Of a DNA stretch of 64,000 nt, positions 37,295-46,752 are shown in pieces; positions within the stretch are counted from its first letter, which is position 1; every line of letters begins with the position of its first letter. Under the pieces are notes generated by a model. That model had not been told where the DNA came from, made no database searches, and worked only from the letters and a program-made list of their open reading frames with translations. Location: assembly GCF_027111355.2 (NCBI RefSeq), contig NZ_CP114291.2, positions 1,054,001 to 1,118,000 on the forward strand, written 5' to 3'. A program made the position numbers and the translations under genes. The stretch is from Flavobacterium eburneipallidum (GTDB taxonomy: Bacteria > Bacteroidota > Bacteroidia > Flavobacteriales > Flavobacteriaceae).

Positions 37295-38335
37295 TTGAAC
37301 TTAAAGAAAATCATAACAATAGCATCTGTAGTACTAATATCAGGATTACTGATTTACGGAGGAATACTAGCCAATCAGGTTTTTTCTAAAAACACCAAAT
37401 TTTCACAATCTGAAGTTTTTGTTTTTGTACCAACAGACGCTACTTATGAAGATGTTAAGAAAATATTAGAACCTTTTGTAGAAAACATGAACCGTTTTGA
37501 AATGGTGGCTAGTAAAAGAAGCTATCCCGAAAATGTAAAATCAGGACGTTTTTTATTGACCAAAGGAATGAATAGTTACGATTTGGTGAAAGCTATGCGA
37601 AGCAATGTTCCCGTGAAATTGGCTTTCAACAACCAAGAACGATTGGAAGATTTTGCCACTCGAGTGAGTTCACAAATAGAACCCGATAGTTTGACTTTGA
37701 TGAAAATCTTCAAAGATTCCATCTTCCTGAAAGAGAATGGTTTTACAGAAGAGAATGTTTTTGCCATGTTTATCCCGAATACTTACGAAGTCTATTGGAA
37801 CATTACTGCCGAAAAATTCCGTGATAAAATGATTAAGGAATACCATAATTTTTGGAATGAAGAGCGAATTGCAAAAGCCAAAAAGCAAGGTTTAACCCCT
37901 GTTGAAGCTACTATTTTAGCTTCAATCGTACACAAAGAATCCGTTAAAAAAGACGAAAGACCAAGAATTGCTGGTGTGTATTTGAATCGTTTAAAAATTG
38001 AAATGCCATTGCAAGCTGATCCAACCGTAATTTATGCCTTGAAAAAGAAAGACAACGATTTCAATCAAGTAATCAAAAGGGTTTTGTATAATGATTTGTT
38101 TTTGACTTCACCTTACAATACGTATAAAGTGATTGGTTTGCCTCCAGGACCTATTGCAATGCCTGATATTACAGCCTTGGAAGCTGTTTTGAATCCAGAA
38201 AAAAATGATTTTATTTATTTCTGTGCCAGCGTAGATCGTTTTGGCTACCACGAATTTGCGGTAACCTTACCAGAACATAATATAAATGCCAAGAAATACG
38301 CAGATTGGATCAACAGTCAAGGAGTAAAAAGATAG
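37295..38335 (+). CDS. mltG: Endolytic murein transglycosylase MltG
   Basis: 346 residues starting at TTG 37295, since no in-frame ATG is available upstream. An N-terminal anchor (about 6-26) is followed by a LysM-like part and the YceG domain with catalytic Glu in ASIVHKES (about 209-216), LQADPTVIYAL and PYNTYKVIGLPPGPI. It cuts nascent glycan strands and sets their length. It is tightly downstream of the GNAT gene. Confidence 0.95.
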   Translation: MNLKKIITIASVVLISGLLIYGGILANQVFSKNTKFSQSEVFVFVPTDATYEDVKKILEPFVENMNRFEMVASKRSYPENVKSGRFLLTKGMNSYDLVKAMRSNVPVKLAFNNQERLEDFATRVSSQIEPDSLTLMKIFKDSIFLKENGFTEENVFAMFIPNTYEVYWNITAEKFRDKMIKEYHNFWNEERIAKAKKQGLTPVEATILASIVHKESVKKDERPRIAGVYLNRLKIEMPLQADPTVIYALKKKDNDFNQVIKRVLYNDLFLTSPYNTYKVIGLPPGPIAMPDITALEAVLNPEKNDFIYFCASVDRFGYHEFAVTLPEHNINAKKYADWINSQGVKR

Positions 38336-38337
38336 TT

Positions 38338-39252
38338 TTGAATTACAAAAAGCAGTTTTATTTTTTGTTGCTGTTGGCGTTCCAAAGCGTTTTAGGGCAA
38401 AATTCATTCGATACTTTTCTTAAACCTTCTGATTCTTTAAATAAAAAGAGGCAGAATGCTGTATTCGTTACCGAAGCCGTTTTAGCCTCTGGTGCTTTGA
38501 TTGGCTTGAACCAACTTTGGTATGCGGATTATCCCAAATCCGATTTTCATTTCATCAATGATAATTCCGATTGGATGCAAATGGATAAAATAGGACATCT
38601 TTATTCTTCTTACCATATTGGACGATTGGGAGCTGAAACTCTGAATTGGAGTGGAGCCAACCAAAAAAACCAATTGATTTATGGAGCTAGTTTAGGATTT
38701 GTGTTCTTAACCGCTGTTGAGGTTATGGATGGATTTTCTGCCGAATGGGGAGCATCGATAGGTGATGTTGTTGCCAATGCTTCGGGAACGGCTTTATATG
38801 TTTCGCAAGAACTAATTTGGAACGAACAACGCATCATTCCAAAATTCTCTTTTCACACTACAAAGTATGCTGATTACAGACCCAATTTGTTGGGTAATTC
38901 TTTGCAAGAACAAATCTTAAAAGATTATAACGGACAAACCTATTGGCTTTCGGCAAATTTGCATTCTTTTGCCAAAAATTCTAAAATACCGAAGTGGTTG
39001 AACCTTGCTTTGGGTTATGGAGCAGAGGGAATGATTGGCAAAAATGATGATAAAAATCAGATTATTTTTCCTGCAAATATGGAAAAATTTAGAAAATTTC
39101 ACATAAGTTTGGATTTAGATTTGACAAAAATCAACACAAAATCGCAGTTTTTGAAGACCGTTTTTTCGGTTTTAAATACGGTCAAAATCCCCGCCCCGAC
39201 CCTTGAATACTCGCCTCAACGGGGATTCAAATTTCACACTCTCTATTTTTAG
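38338..39252 (+). CDS. DUF2279-family protein
   Basis: 304 residues. TTG at 38338, two nt after the mltG stop, gives a start MNYKKQFYFLLLLAFQSVLGQ with signal peptide. A conserved MDKIGHLYSSYHIGRLGAE (about 83-101) and the membrane-embedded EVMDGFSAEWGASIGDVVANASG segment are DUF2279 traits. Its function is unknown. The position after mltG suggests an envelope role. Confidence 0.82.
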   Translation: MNYKKQFYFLLLLAFQSVLGQNSFDTFLKPSDSLNKKRQNAVFVTEAVLASGALIGLNQLWYADYPKSDFHFINDNSDWMQMDKIGHLYSSYHIGRLGAETLNWSGANQKNQLIYGASLGFVFLTAVEVMDGFSAEWGASIGDVVANASGTALYVSQELIWNEQRIIPKFSFHTTKYADYRPNLLGNSLQEQILKDYNGQTYWLSANLHSFAKNSKIPKWLNLALGYGAEGMIGKNDDKNQIIFPANMEKFRKFHISLDLDLTKINTKSQFLKTVFSVLNTVKIPAPTLEYSPQRGFKFHTLYF

Positions 39253-39295
39253 AAAATCTTAACTTGTTGATTTTCAGACTTACTATTTTTTATTG

Positions 39296-39303
39296 TATAT
39301 TTG
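39296..39303 (+). promoter_or_regulatory. Candidate -7 element for lysozyme-like gene
   Basis: TATATTTG matches TAnnTTTG, 48 nt before the ATG at 39352. TTG triplets at 39264-39269 are about 26 bp upstream, slightly far for a -33 box. Confidence 0.5.
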
Positions 39304-39351
39304 CACCGTAGAAATTTCAAGATGGGACAGCGTTTTGAAGAAAAATAATTT

Positions 39352-39990
39352 ATGATAAACAAATGGTCTTTTTACACAACTTTGACTATTATTGTAGCTT
39401 TTTTAAGCTCGGGCTTTAAGCCTTTTGATCTAGAAACCAATCAGTGGTTTTTTACTGATGAAAAAGATGGTGCACACTACTTATTTCCATCTCAAAAACA
39501 AAATGAATATACTAATTTGAGTGTGCCTTTTACTGGTAAATTTTTTGTCGGTTATAAAGAAGCAATTGCTTTCAAGGAATCCCAAGGGAAGTACAAAAAA
39601 ATTAATTCGTTAGGGTATATGGGCAAATACCAGTTTGGCACCGAAACCCTAAAAACAGTTGGAATTCACGATAGCAGTCGCTTTTTGAATAGTCCAAAAA
39701 TGCAGGAAAAAGCTTTTGTAGCACTTCTGGCAAAAAACAAATCCGAATTAAAGAACGTTATCGAAAAATACGAAGGAAAAGTGGTAGCAGGTATTCTAGT
39801 TACTGAATCTGGAATATTAGCTGCAGCACATCTTGGTGGAGTAGGTTCGGTAAAAAAGTTTTTTAGAAACAACGGAAATCGCTATTACAAAGATGCTTAC
39901 GGAACTTCGATACGAACGTATATGAGAGATTTTGGAGGCTATGAAACCTCTGGAATTGTAGCCAATAGTAATGCTAAAGTAAGCCTGTAA
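39352..39990 (+). CDS. Secreted lysozyme-like (SLT-fold) protein
   Basis: 212 residues. The signal sequence is about 1-20. The catalytic-site pattern IAFKESQGKYKKINSLGYMGKYQFG (about 72-96), with Glu after FK and the GxYQFG motif, is like soluble lytic transglycosylases and gamma-phage-type lysozymes. It probably cleaves glycan strands or binds peptidoglycan. It is a single gene with its own promoter and terminator. Confidence 0.75.
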   Translation: MINKWSFYTTLTIIVAFLSSGFKPFDLETNQWFFTDEKDGAHYLFPSQKQNEYTNLSVPFTGKFFVGYKEAIAFKESQGKYKKINSLGYMGKYQFGTETLKTVGIHDSSRFLNSPKMQEKAFVALLAKNKSELKNVIEKYEGKVVAGILVTESGILAAAHLGGVGSVKKFFRNNGNRYYKDAYGTSIRTYMRDFGGYETSGIVANSNAKVSL

Positions 39991-40008
39991 TTATTGCTGT
40001 ATAAATTT

Positions 40009-40037
40009 AAAACCACGTCGATTGACGTGGTTTTTTT
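40009..40037. terminator. Terminator after lysozyme-like gene
   Basis: 11-bp stem AAAACCACGTC / GACGTGGTTTT with loop GATT and a seven-T tail, 18 nt after the stop. It is also usable by the convergent toxin gene. Confidence 0.9.
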
Positions 40038-40071
40038 ATGTAAAATAAATACTTTCTAGATGAATATCGTG

Positions 40072-40485
40072 TTATTGGATGCTACTCAAATACTCATCGG
40101 CTGTCATAATTGGAATTGTAGCGTTCTTAAAGTCTTTCCCGTTTCGAGTGATGATAATCGAACAATTAGCTTGTAAGGCAGTAAAATATTGAACTGCATC
40201 TTCAAAATCTTTAAAATTCGAATTCAATCCTTTTTCAATTGTTTCTTCATCAACTTCACAAACCTCACAGATTATTTTAAATTTTCGTAATTTATTCAAG
40301 ACAGATTCCGATGTTTCGAATTTATTTAAAACGTAATCTACTGTTGTAAACGAAAGAGGAGAGACAACTAAAGTGAGCTTTTTTTGATCCGCCAAGGTTG
40401 CAATTTTTGCAATTGAATCAAAAAAAGGAATTCTTTCTCCCAGCAAATCCAATATAACATTAGTGTCTAAAAATAGTCTGGTCAT
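40072..40485 (-). CDS. VapC-like PIN-domain toxin
   Basis: 137 residues. The PIN core has FLDTNVILDLL (first Asp), acidic residues in the EVDEETIEKGLNSNFKDFEDAVQYFTA segment, and IITRNGKDF near the end. PIN toxins are Mg-dependent RNases. The start overlaps the antitoxin stop by 4 nt, as expected for a toxin-antitoxin pair. Confidence 0.9.
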   Translation of the reverse strand: MTRLFLDTNVILDLLGERIPFFDSIAKIATLADQKKLTLVVSPLSFTTVDYVLNKFETSESVLNKLRKFKIICEVCEVDEETIEKGLNSNFKDFEDAVQYFTALQANCSIIITRNGKDFKNATIPIMTADEYLSSIQ

Positions 40486-40730
40486 TTGTGTTTTTGTTCT
40501 AAATAATCAGCACGGTCTTTTTTATAATCATAATCAGCTGGAATTTTAACTCCTGATGAAAGACTTTTTACAAAGGGAGAAATCTGCAAGTCGTTATTCG
40601 ATTGATCAGTAGTTAAAGAATTGAAATAGTTTTCTATTAGTCGAGACAAACTTATTTTTTTTTCAGAGGCATAATTTTTAGCTTTTTCAATTATCTCTTG
40701 ATCTAACTTTAAAGTAAGTTTAGCGTCCAT
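40482..40730 (-). CDS. DUF6364/ribbon-helix-helix-type antitoxin
   Basis: 82 residues. KLTLKLDQEIIEKAKNYASEKK followed by ISLSRLIENYF is the ribbon-helix-helix DNA-binding layout of antitoxins paired with PIN toxins in Bacteroidota. The C-terminal half would neutralise the toxin. It precedes the toxin and probably autoregulates the pair. Confidence 0.85.
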   Translation of the reverse strand: MDAKLTLKLDQEIIEKAKNYASEKKISLSRLIENYFNSLTTDQSNNDLQISPFVKSLSSGVKIPADYDYKKDRADYLEQKHK

Positions 40731-40838
40731 GATTCAAATGTTTTTATACGTACAAATATACAAATTTAAAACGTGTTAAAATATAGTTACTCGTTTTTTT
40801 GATTTAAACTGATTTTGTGAATGGATTGAAATACGTAA

Positions 40839-41564
40839 TTACATTTTATGAATGATAAAAATAGTTGGGCGGTTGTGTAAATCAACTTTGATTTTTTTCC
40901 ATTCAGAAGCTCTCATTGTTTTGATGAATTCCGTTGGCATAGTAATGTCAGTAGCCACACAAATATAAGTGGATGGATTCAAGGCTTGAATAATATCTTC
41001 CAGCATTTTATTGTTTCGATAAGGAGTTTCAATAAAAAGTTGCGATTGATTTTTATCTTGCGATAATTTTTCTAGATTTTTTAATGCTGATTTTTTTTCA
41101 CTTTTATCGATTGGAAGATATCCATTAAAAGCAAAACTTTGACCGTTCATTCCAGAAGCCATAATCGCTAATAAAATAGATGAAGGACCTACTAGCGGGA
41201 CAACTTGAATTCCTTTTTCGTGAGCCAATTTTACAATAACAGCTCCAGGATCGGCAACTCCGGGGCAGCCGGCTTCACTCATGAGTCCCACGTTTTTTCC
41301 TTCTAAACAAGCTTGGAGCATCTTGGAATGTTCCGAAACTTCGGTGTGTTTGTTTAAGGAACTTAATCGTAACGAAGCTTGCACTTTTGTTGGTTGAATG
41401 CTTTTGATGAATTTTCGAGCCGTTTTTTCGTTTTCTACAATAAAATCGTCAATAAAATCGATGCTTCTTTTTATAGTTTGAGGCAATACATCATTTGGGT
41501 CACCTTCTTCACCTAAAGTAGTTGGGATTAAATATAGTTTTCCTAAAGTAAGATTTGGCTTCAT
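40839..41564 (-). CDS. RsmI-like SAM-dependent methyltransferase
   Basis: 241 residues of the tetrapyrrole-methylase fold. KLYLIPTTLGE, GLMSEAGCPGVADPGA and VVPLVGPSSILLAIMASGMNGQSFAFNGYLP are typical. Canonical RsmI (16S C1402 2'-O) is about 280 residues with a C-terminal extension. This shorter form is common in Bacteroidota and may have a different target. It lies just downstream of dnaA and the phosphatase. Confidence 0.85.
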   Translation of the reverse strand: MKPNLTLGKLYLIPTTLGEEGDPNDVLPQTIKRSIDFIDDFIVENEKTARKFIKSIQPTKVQASLRLSSLNKHTEVSEHSKMLQACLEGKNVGLMSEAGCPGVADPGAVIVKLAHEKGIQVVPLVGPSSILLAIMASGMNGQSFAFNGYLPIDKSEKKSALKNLEKLSQDKNQSQLFIETPYRNNKMLEDIIQALNPSTYICVATDITMPTEFIKTMRASEWKKIKVDLHNRPTIFIIHKM

Positions 41565-41620
41565 TATATTTTATTTAGATAGGTGAAAACCTTCGAGTTC
41601 TTGATTTGTAATTAAAGAAA

Positions 41621-42088
41621 TCAAGGGTGCTTCTCTATCAGTTTTTTAGCAATAACATCACAGGCATCGTTGAGCATTTGATAAACCGCTTCAAATCCGT
41701 TTGGCAAACCGTAGTAAGGATCTGGCACATCTACATTTTCGTTAGGAAATAATTCGTTCAAAATGAGTTGTACTTTTTCTCGGTGTTCTGGATTTTTAGT
41801 CATTAATATTACATCGTCATAATTGGAATTATCCATTACGTATATGTAATCAAATGCCTCAAAATCGTTCATAGAGAATTGTCTTCCTCTTTGATTTGAA
41901 ATGTCTAAATGATGTTTTTGGGCAACAGCTATAGAACGTTCGTCAGGTTTTCGACCAATGTGCCATGAGCCTGTTCCTGCCGAATCTACACTGAATTTAT
42001 TTTTAGGAAGTTTGGAGGCTAATATCCCTTCGGCTAGTGGTGACCGGCAAATATTACCTAAACAAACCATCAAAATTTTTACCGGCAT
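41621..42088 (-). CDS. Low-molecular-weight protein-tyrosine phosphatase
   Basis: 155 residues. The CX5R loop is VCLGNICRS (Cys9, Arg15), and the general acid Asp123 lies in PDPYYG. The fold is complete. It dephosphorylates tyrosine or arginine on proteins, target unknown. It sits 7 nt after dnaA, so it is probably co-transcribed. Confidence 0.94.
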   Translation of the reverse strand: MPVKILMVCLGNICRSPLAEGILASKLPKNKFSVDSAGTGSWHIGRKPDERSIAVAQKHHLDISNQRGRQFSMNDFEAFDYIYVMDNSNYDDVILMTKNPEHREKVQLILNELFPNENVDVPDPYYGLPNGFEAVYQMLNDACDVIAKKLIEKHP

Positions 42089-42095
42089 AATGCGA

Positions 42096-43523
42096 TTATA
42101 ACGTTAGTTTTTTGTTGATATCTTCAACAAATTTCTTGAATTGTTTGTCGGTTGCTACTAAATTGTCAACCGTTTTGCAAGCGTGTAAAACGGTAGCGTG
42201 GTCTCGATCTCCTATTTGAGAACCGATGTTAGCTAATGAAGCTTTGGTGAATTTTTTGGCAAAAAACATGGCTAATTGGCGTGCCTGAACAATATGTCTT
42301 TTTCTAGTTTTGGATTGGAGCGTTTCCACGTCCAATTGGAAATAATCCGAAACAATTTTTTGAATGTAATCGATAGAAATTTCTCTTTTTACATTTTTAA
42401 CGAATTTTTCGACAACACTTTTGGCCAGTTCGAGGGTTACTTCTTTTTTATTGAAAGAAGATTGTGCGATTAAGGAAATAATGGCGCCTTCCAGTTCTCT
42501 TACGTTCGATTTGATATTCCGGGCAACATATTCTATAATTTCTTCTGGAATTTCTACTCCGTCACGGTATAAAATATTCTTTAGGATTGAAATTCTAGTT
42601 TCGTAATCGGGTTGGTGTAATTCGGCAGATAATCCCCATTTGAAACGAGATAACAGTCGTTGTTCGATATCTTGCATGTCAACAGGAGCTTTGTCCGAAG
42701 TCAAAATGACTTGTTTTCCGTTTTGGTGCAAGTAATTGAAAATATGGAAAAATACATCTTGAGTTCCTGACTTCCCTGATAAAAATTGAACATCATCAAT
42801 AATCAAAACATCGATTAGTTGGTAGAAATGAATAAAATCATTTCTGTTGTTCTTCTTGACCGAATCGATATATTGTTGTGTAAAAATTTCGGCAGAAATG
42901 TATAAAACTGTCTTTTCTGGATATTTGTCTTTGATTTCAACACCAATAGCGTGGGCCAAATGGGTTTTTCCTAAACCAACTCCACCAAAAATCAATAGGG
43001 GATTGAATGAAGTTCCACCAGGTTTATTGGCCACAGCCATACCTGCAGAACGGGCTAATCTATTCGAATCGCCTTCCAAGAAATTATCAAAACTGTAATT
43101 TGGATTCAATTGTGATTCGATTTTTAAATTTCGAATACCTGGAATCACAAAAGGGTTTTTTAATTCTGGATTGAGGTTTTTGTAAGGAGCATCAACATCC
43201 TGTGCTTTCATTGGCGAACGATTGGCACTTGGTAATTGTTCTGTAAACGGTTGTTTGTTACCATAAGTGTTCTCCATTTTAATTTTATAGAGTAACTTTG
43301 CATTTTTTCCGAGTTCTTTGGTCAATGCTACTTTTAATAATTTAACGTAGTGTTCTTCTAGCCATTCGTAGAAAAATTTACTTGGAACCTGAATATAAAG
43401 TGCGTTATCGGTAAGTTCAACTGACTTGATTGGTTCAAACCAAGTTTTATAGGCTTGATCTTGAATGTTGTCTTTAATAAAAGACAGGCAGTTTTCCCAT
43501 ACTGATTGTGCAGTCTTGTTCAT
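42096..43523 (-). CDS. dnaA: Chromosomal replication initiator DnaA
   Basis: 475 residues. Domain I is about 1-85, a short linker about 85-125, the AAA+ domain has Walker A GVGLGKT (181-187) and Walker B IIDD (241-244), and the C-terminal DNA-binding domain has GDRDHATVLHACKTV (about 445-459). It melts the origin and loads helicase. A DnaA box lies at 43611-43619. Divergent from the YbgC gene. Confidence 0.97.
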   Translation of the reverse strand: MNKTAQSVWENCLSFIKDNIQDQAYKTWFEPIKSVELTDNALYIQVPSKFFYEWLEEHYVKLLKVALTKELGKNAKLLYKIKMENTYGNKQPFTEQLPSANRSPMKAQDVDAPYKNLNPELKNPFVIPGIRNLKIESQLNPNYSFDNFLEGDSNRLARSAGMAVANKPGGTSFNPLLIFGGVGLGKTHLAHAIGVEIKDKYPEKTVLYISAEIFTQQYIDSVKKNNRNDFIHFYQLIDVLIIDDVQFLSGKSGTQDVFFHIFNYLHQNGKQVILTSDKAPVDMQDIEQRLLSRFKWGLSAELHQPDYETRISILKNILYRDGVEIPEEIIEYVARNIKSNVRELEGAIISLIAQSSFNKKEVTLELAKSVVEKFVKNVKREISIDYIQKIVSDYFQLDVETLQSKTRKRHIVQARQLAMFFAKKFTKASLANIGSQIGDRDHATVLHACKTVDNLVATDKQFKKFVEDINKKLTL

Positions 43524-43610
43524 ATATTTGGTTAAATTATTCTTGTTTTGGTAATCGTTATTTGATAAAAAAGTGGTTGATTTTTTATCCGTTTTTCAGG
43601 GTAACAAATA

Positions 43611-43619
43611 TGTGAATAA
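43611..43619 (-). promoter_or_regulatory. DnaA box upstream of dnaA
   Basis: TGTGAATAA is the complement of TTATTCACA and matches consensus TTATNCACA. It lies 88 nt upstream of dnaA in an AT-rich stretch (43620-43680). One box suits autoregulation, and an origin would need more. Confidence 0.55.
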
Positions 43620-43699
43620 AAATCTCTTAAAAAAAATATTTAGCCCATAATTTTTATAAAAAAATGTTGTATGTACATTAGAATTTTAAAAAATAAGCA

Positions 43700-44104
43700 A
43701 TGAATTATCATCAAACACAAATACGCGTTCGCTATTCAGAAACAGACCAAATGGGGGTTGTTTATCATGGGAATTATGCTCCTTATTTTGAGATTGGAAG
43801 GGTCGAATGGTTGAGAAACAAAGGGATTTCATATAAATCAATGGAAGAAAACGGAATTATGCTTCCCGTGGTTTCGTTGACTATGAATTACAAAAAATCA
43901 GCTCGTTATGACGAACTTTTGACTTTGAAAACAATACTAAAAAAACAGACTACTGTTAAGATTGAATTTGAGTACGAACTCTATAATGAAGGAGGTGAGT
44001 TATTAACAACGGGCAGTTCAATATTGGTTTTTGTGGACATAAAAACAGGAAGACCAATTGCTCCTCCGCAGTATATTTCAGAAGTTTTAAATAGAACGGA
44101 ATAG
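43700..44104 (+). CDS. ybgC: YbgC-type acyl-CoA thioesterase
   Basis: 134 residues of the hot-dog fold. IRVRYSETDQMGVVYHGNYAPYFEIGRVEWLR (about 7-38) carries the catalytic Asp and YHxNY motif of the 4-hydroxybenzoyl-CoA thioesterase/YbgC group. It hydrolyses acyl-CoA, probably linked to lipid metabolism or the Tol-Pal area in other bacteria. Its position beside dnaA is seen in other flavobacteria (from memory). Confidence 0.9.
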   Translation: MNYHQTQIRVRYSETDQMGVVYHGNYAPYFEIGRVEWLRNKGISYKSMEENGIMLPVVSLTMNYKKSARYDELLTLKTILKKQTTVKIEFEYELYNEGGELLTTGSSILVFVDIKTGRPIAPPQYISEVLNRTE

Positions 44105-44153
44105 ACTTGCTGATTCATTGCGAAATAATGAAAAAACAGTGTCTTTTTTGGCA

Positions 44154-44762
44154 TTATGAAAAGTTGGGTTTAATCTCAATTTCAAACATAGAATTGAAGA
44201 TGTCGAATATCATTTCGGCATTTTTTTTTCGGGTTAGGATTTCAATTTCGCAACTCATTTCCATTTTTTGGTTTACAATTTCGATATTTTTTTCCTTGAT
44301 AACCCGCATCACTTTGTTGATATTTTTATAACCGAACGAAATCAAGTAATGAACATCGATTGTTTTTTCGATGATTTCCGATGATTCGAGCGTGAGTTGC
44401 GCTGTGGTTTTATAAGCAGCAATCAATCCGCCAACGCCCAATTTTATGCCACCAAAAATTCGTACGACTACAATTAACACATTGGTCAAGTCAAAAGACT
44501 GAATTTGTCCATAAATAGGCATTCCTGCCGAATTGCTGGGTTCGCCATCATCATTGGCGCGGTACATTATTTTATCTGTCCCAATTTGATAGGCATAACA
44601 ATAATGCACGGCATGAGGATGCTGCTTGCGTAAGTCGTCAATAATAGGCTTTACTGCTGTTTCTGATTGGATAGGGAAGGCGTAACCAAAGAATTTGCTA
44701 TTTTTTTCTTTAAATAAAATCTCCGTTGAATGAACGGAGATTGTTTTATAGGTGTCTTTCAT
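44154..44762 (-). CDS. YigZ/IMPACT-family protein
   Basis: 202 residues. The N-terminal half has NSKFFGYAFPIQSE and the DDGEPSNSAGMPIYGQI motif of the IMPACT/UPF0029 fold, and the C-terminal DUF1949-type half (about 135-200) is ferredoxin-like. Function is unclear, perhaps translation-related. It is convergent with ybgC. Confidence 0.9.
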   Translation of the reverse strand: MKDTYKTISVHSTEILFKEKNSKFFGYAFPIQSETAVKPIIDDLRKQHPHAVHYCYAYQIGTDKIMYRANDDGEPSNSAGMPIYGQIQSFDLTNVLIVVVRIFGGIKLGVGGLIAAYKTTAQLTLESSEIIEKTIDVHYLISFGYKNINKVMRVIKEKNIEIVNQKMEMSCEIEILTRKKNAEMIFDIFNSMFEIEIKPNFS

Positions 44763-44780
44763 TTTTCAATGGCAATGCGA

Positions 44781-44963
44781 GGTATTCGCTTTTAAAAGTT
44801 TTCGCCACGAATTACACTAATAAACACGAATTACAATTCGTTTTTAATTGCACGAATTCTTAAAACATACAGAATTCGTGCAATTCAATTTTAAATTTTG
44901 AGAAAAATTAGTGATGATTGGTGCAATTCGTGGCTAATTTTTTCTTTTTTTAAAGCGAATGCC
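44781..44963. repeat. Nested inverted repeats between yigZ and HAD genes
   Basis: Outer arms GGTATTCGCTTTTAAA (44781) and TTTAAAGCGAATGCC (44949-44963), middle arms GCCACGAATT (44804) and AATTCGTGGC (44925), and a perfect 15-bp inner hairpin (44846-44860 with 44871-44885). This is a typical Bacteroidota ACGAATT element. Confidence 0.8.
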
Positions 44964-44980
44964 CTGATGGCAATGACAAT

Positions 44981-45592
44981 TTACTGTATATTCAATTCAG
45001 TTTTTGAAAATAAATCTACGACATCTTCCTTGCCTACTTGAAGATTCCAAACATTAATCCCCAATGAAGCTGCAGAATCTGTGTTTTCTTTCTTGTCATC
45101 AACAAATAAAGTATGTTTAGCAATCAATCCGTGTTGTGCCAATACATAATTGTAAATTTCGGCATCGGGTTTACGCATTCCCATTTCAAAAGAGAAATAC
45201 ACTTTTTCGAAACATTGGTAAAAATCACTGTAAAAAGAAGTACCCGTTTTATTTTCGAAAGTATTGATGTGAATAGAATCTGTATTGCTTAATAAAAACA
45301 AACGGTACTTGGTAGCTAATTTTTGTAAAAACTCCAATCTTTTCAAGGGAAAATCCAATAAAATAGCATTCCAGGCTTCTTCAATTTCTTCAATAGAAGC
45401 TTTGGGCATTTGTTTTTGAAAGCCAAGCAAGAAGTTTTCTCTAGAAATTTCTCCTTTTTCGAATTGAATGTTCAAATTATCTAAATCCGTGTTCCATTGC
45501 GATAAACCTAATTTTTTAAGTCCATCCATAGTGGCTTGTTTATCTAAATTGATAAAAACATCGCCAAAATCAAAAATGATAGTATCAATCAT
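44981..45592 (-). CDS. HAD-superfamily phosphatase
   Basis: 203 residues. Motif I IIFDFGDVFINLD (about 5-17; the first Asp is at 8, and the usual second acidic residue is at +2, FDFGDV), motif II LLSNTDSIH, and motif IV VDDKKENTDSAA (about 162-173). It resembles YihX-type alpha-D-glucose-1-phosphatase-like HAD proteins. Its ATG overlaps the ribD stop by 8 nt. Confidence 0.88.
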   Translation of the reverse strand: MIDTIIFDFGDVFINLDKQATMDGLKKLGLSQWNTDLDNLNIQFEKGEISRENFLLGFQKQMPKASIEEIEEAWNAILLDFPLKRLEFLQKLATKYRLFLLSNTDSIHINTFENKTGTSFYSDFYQCFEKVYFSFEMGMRKPDAEIYNYVLAQHGLIAKHTLFVDDKKENTDSAASLGINVWNLQVGKEDVVDLFSKTELNIQ

Positions 45593-46628
45593 AGTTTCTT
45601 GTTATTATAAGTGTGTCGTTTCCGACCGCTTGTTTTTCAATATTTTTAAAAGCTAGTGTTGGTGCTTGGGTTCCGTTTTCGAAGGAGTTGTTTCCTGTGA
45701 ATATTCGTGCTTCATCCCAAAGATTTTCGTCAATAAAAGTCTGCAATGTTTGTCGTCCACCTTCAATAATCATGGATTGGATTTGGTGTTGGTGTAATCT
45801 GTCAACGATTTGTTGCGCCATATTTTTTCCAAAATCAATTCCCTCAAAGGTATCGATTTCTTTAGGATTTGAAGTGTCAGATTTCGAAAAAACAATCGTT
45901 TTAGCTTGATTATTAAAGATGCTGCTGTCTTTCGGAATGCGATTGTTTTGATCCAAAACAATTCGGATAGGATTGTTTCCTGTCCAATCTCTCACGTCTA
46001 GTTTTGGATTGTCGTCAATAACAGTTTGTGTTCCCACAAGAATAGCCTGTTCTTCGCTTCGCCATTTGTGAACCAACTGTCGTGAAAATTCATTGGTTAT
46101 CCAAACTGGTTTTTGTTCTGCTTTGGATGAAGGAGCAATAAATCCATCCTGACTTTCGGCCCATTTCAAAATGATATAAGGTCTTTTCTTTTCGTGAAAT
46201 GTAAAAAAGCGTTTGTTCAACTCGTTGCATTCTGTTTCGAGAACACCAACGGTTACTTTTATTCCAGCTTCAATTAGTTTTTTGATGCCGTTTCCAGCGA
46301 CTTTTATGTTAGGGTCAACTGTTCCGATAACGACATTCGGAATCTCGTTTTCGATAATCAAATTGCAACAAGGCGGTGTTTTTCCGAAATGACTACAAGG
46401 TTCCAGACTGACGTAAATAGTCGATTTTTTTAACAACGATTTGTCTTTTACGGAATTCACAGCATTGACTTCGGCGTGTGGCTCTCCTGCTTTTTTGTGC
46501 CAGCCTTCGCCAATGATTTTGCCCTCACACACAATAACACTTCCCACCATCGGATTAGGATAGGTTGTTCCTAAACCATTTTGTGCTAATTCAATGCAGC
46601 GACGGATGTATTTTTTGTTGGTTTTCAC
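45585..46628 (-). CDS. ribD: Bifunctional riboflavin biosynthesis protein RibD
   Basis: 347 residues from GTG 46628 (then KTNKKYIRRCIELAQNG). The longer ATG-start frame adds 15 residues with no homology. The deaminase domain has zinc motif HAEVNAV (about 51-57) and PCSHFGKTPPCC, and the C-terminal reductase has QDGFIA and MIIEGGRQTLQTF. It catalyses steps 2 and 3 of riboflavin synthesis. No FMN riboswitch is visible upstream. Confidence 0.95.
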   Translation of the reverse strand: MKTNKKYIRRCIELAQNGLGTTYPNPMVGSVIVCEGKIIGEGWHKKAGEPHAEVNAVNSVKDKSLLKKSTIYVSLEPCSHFGKTPPCCNLIIENEIPNVVIGTVDPNIKVAGNGIKKLIEAGIKVTVGVLETECNELNKRFFTFHEKKRPYIILKWAESQDGFIAPSSKAEQKPVWITNEFSRQLVHKWRSEEQAILVGTQTVIDDNPKLDVRDWTGNNPIRIVLDQNNRIPKDSSIFNNQAKTIVFSKSDTSNPKEIDTFEGIDFGKNMAQQIVDRLHQHQIQSMIIEGGRQTLQTFIDENLWDEARIFTGNNSFENGTQAPTLAFKNIEKQAVGNDTLIITRNYD

Positions 46629-46752
46629 AGATACAAAAGTAGTGATTTCTGCCGCAAAGACGCAAATCCACAAAGTTTATTAAGTACGCTTTTTTTATTT
46701 TACATGAAAAATAATATCTCACAGAGCAATGTTATTGAGATAAGCTTTTTGC

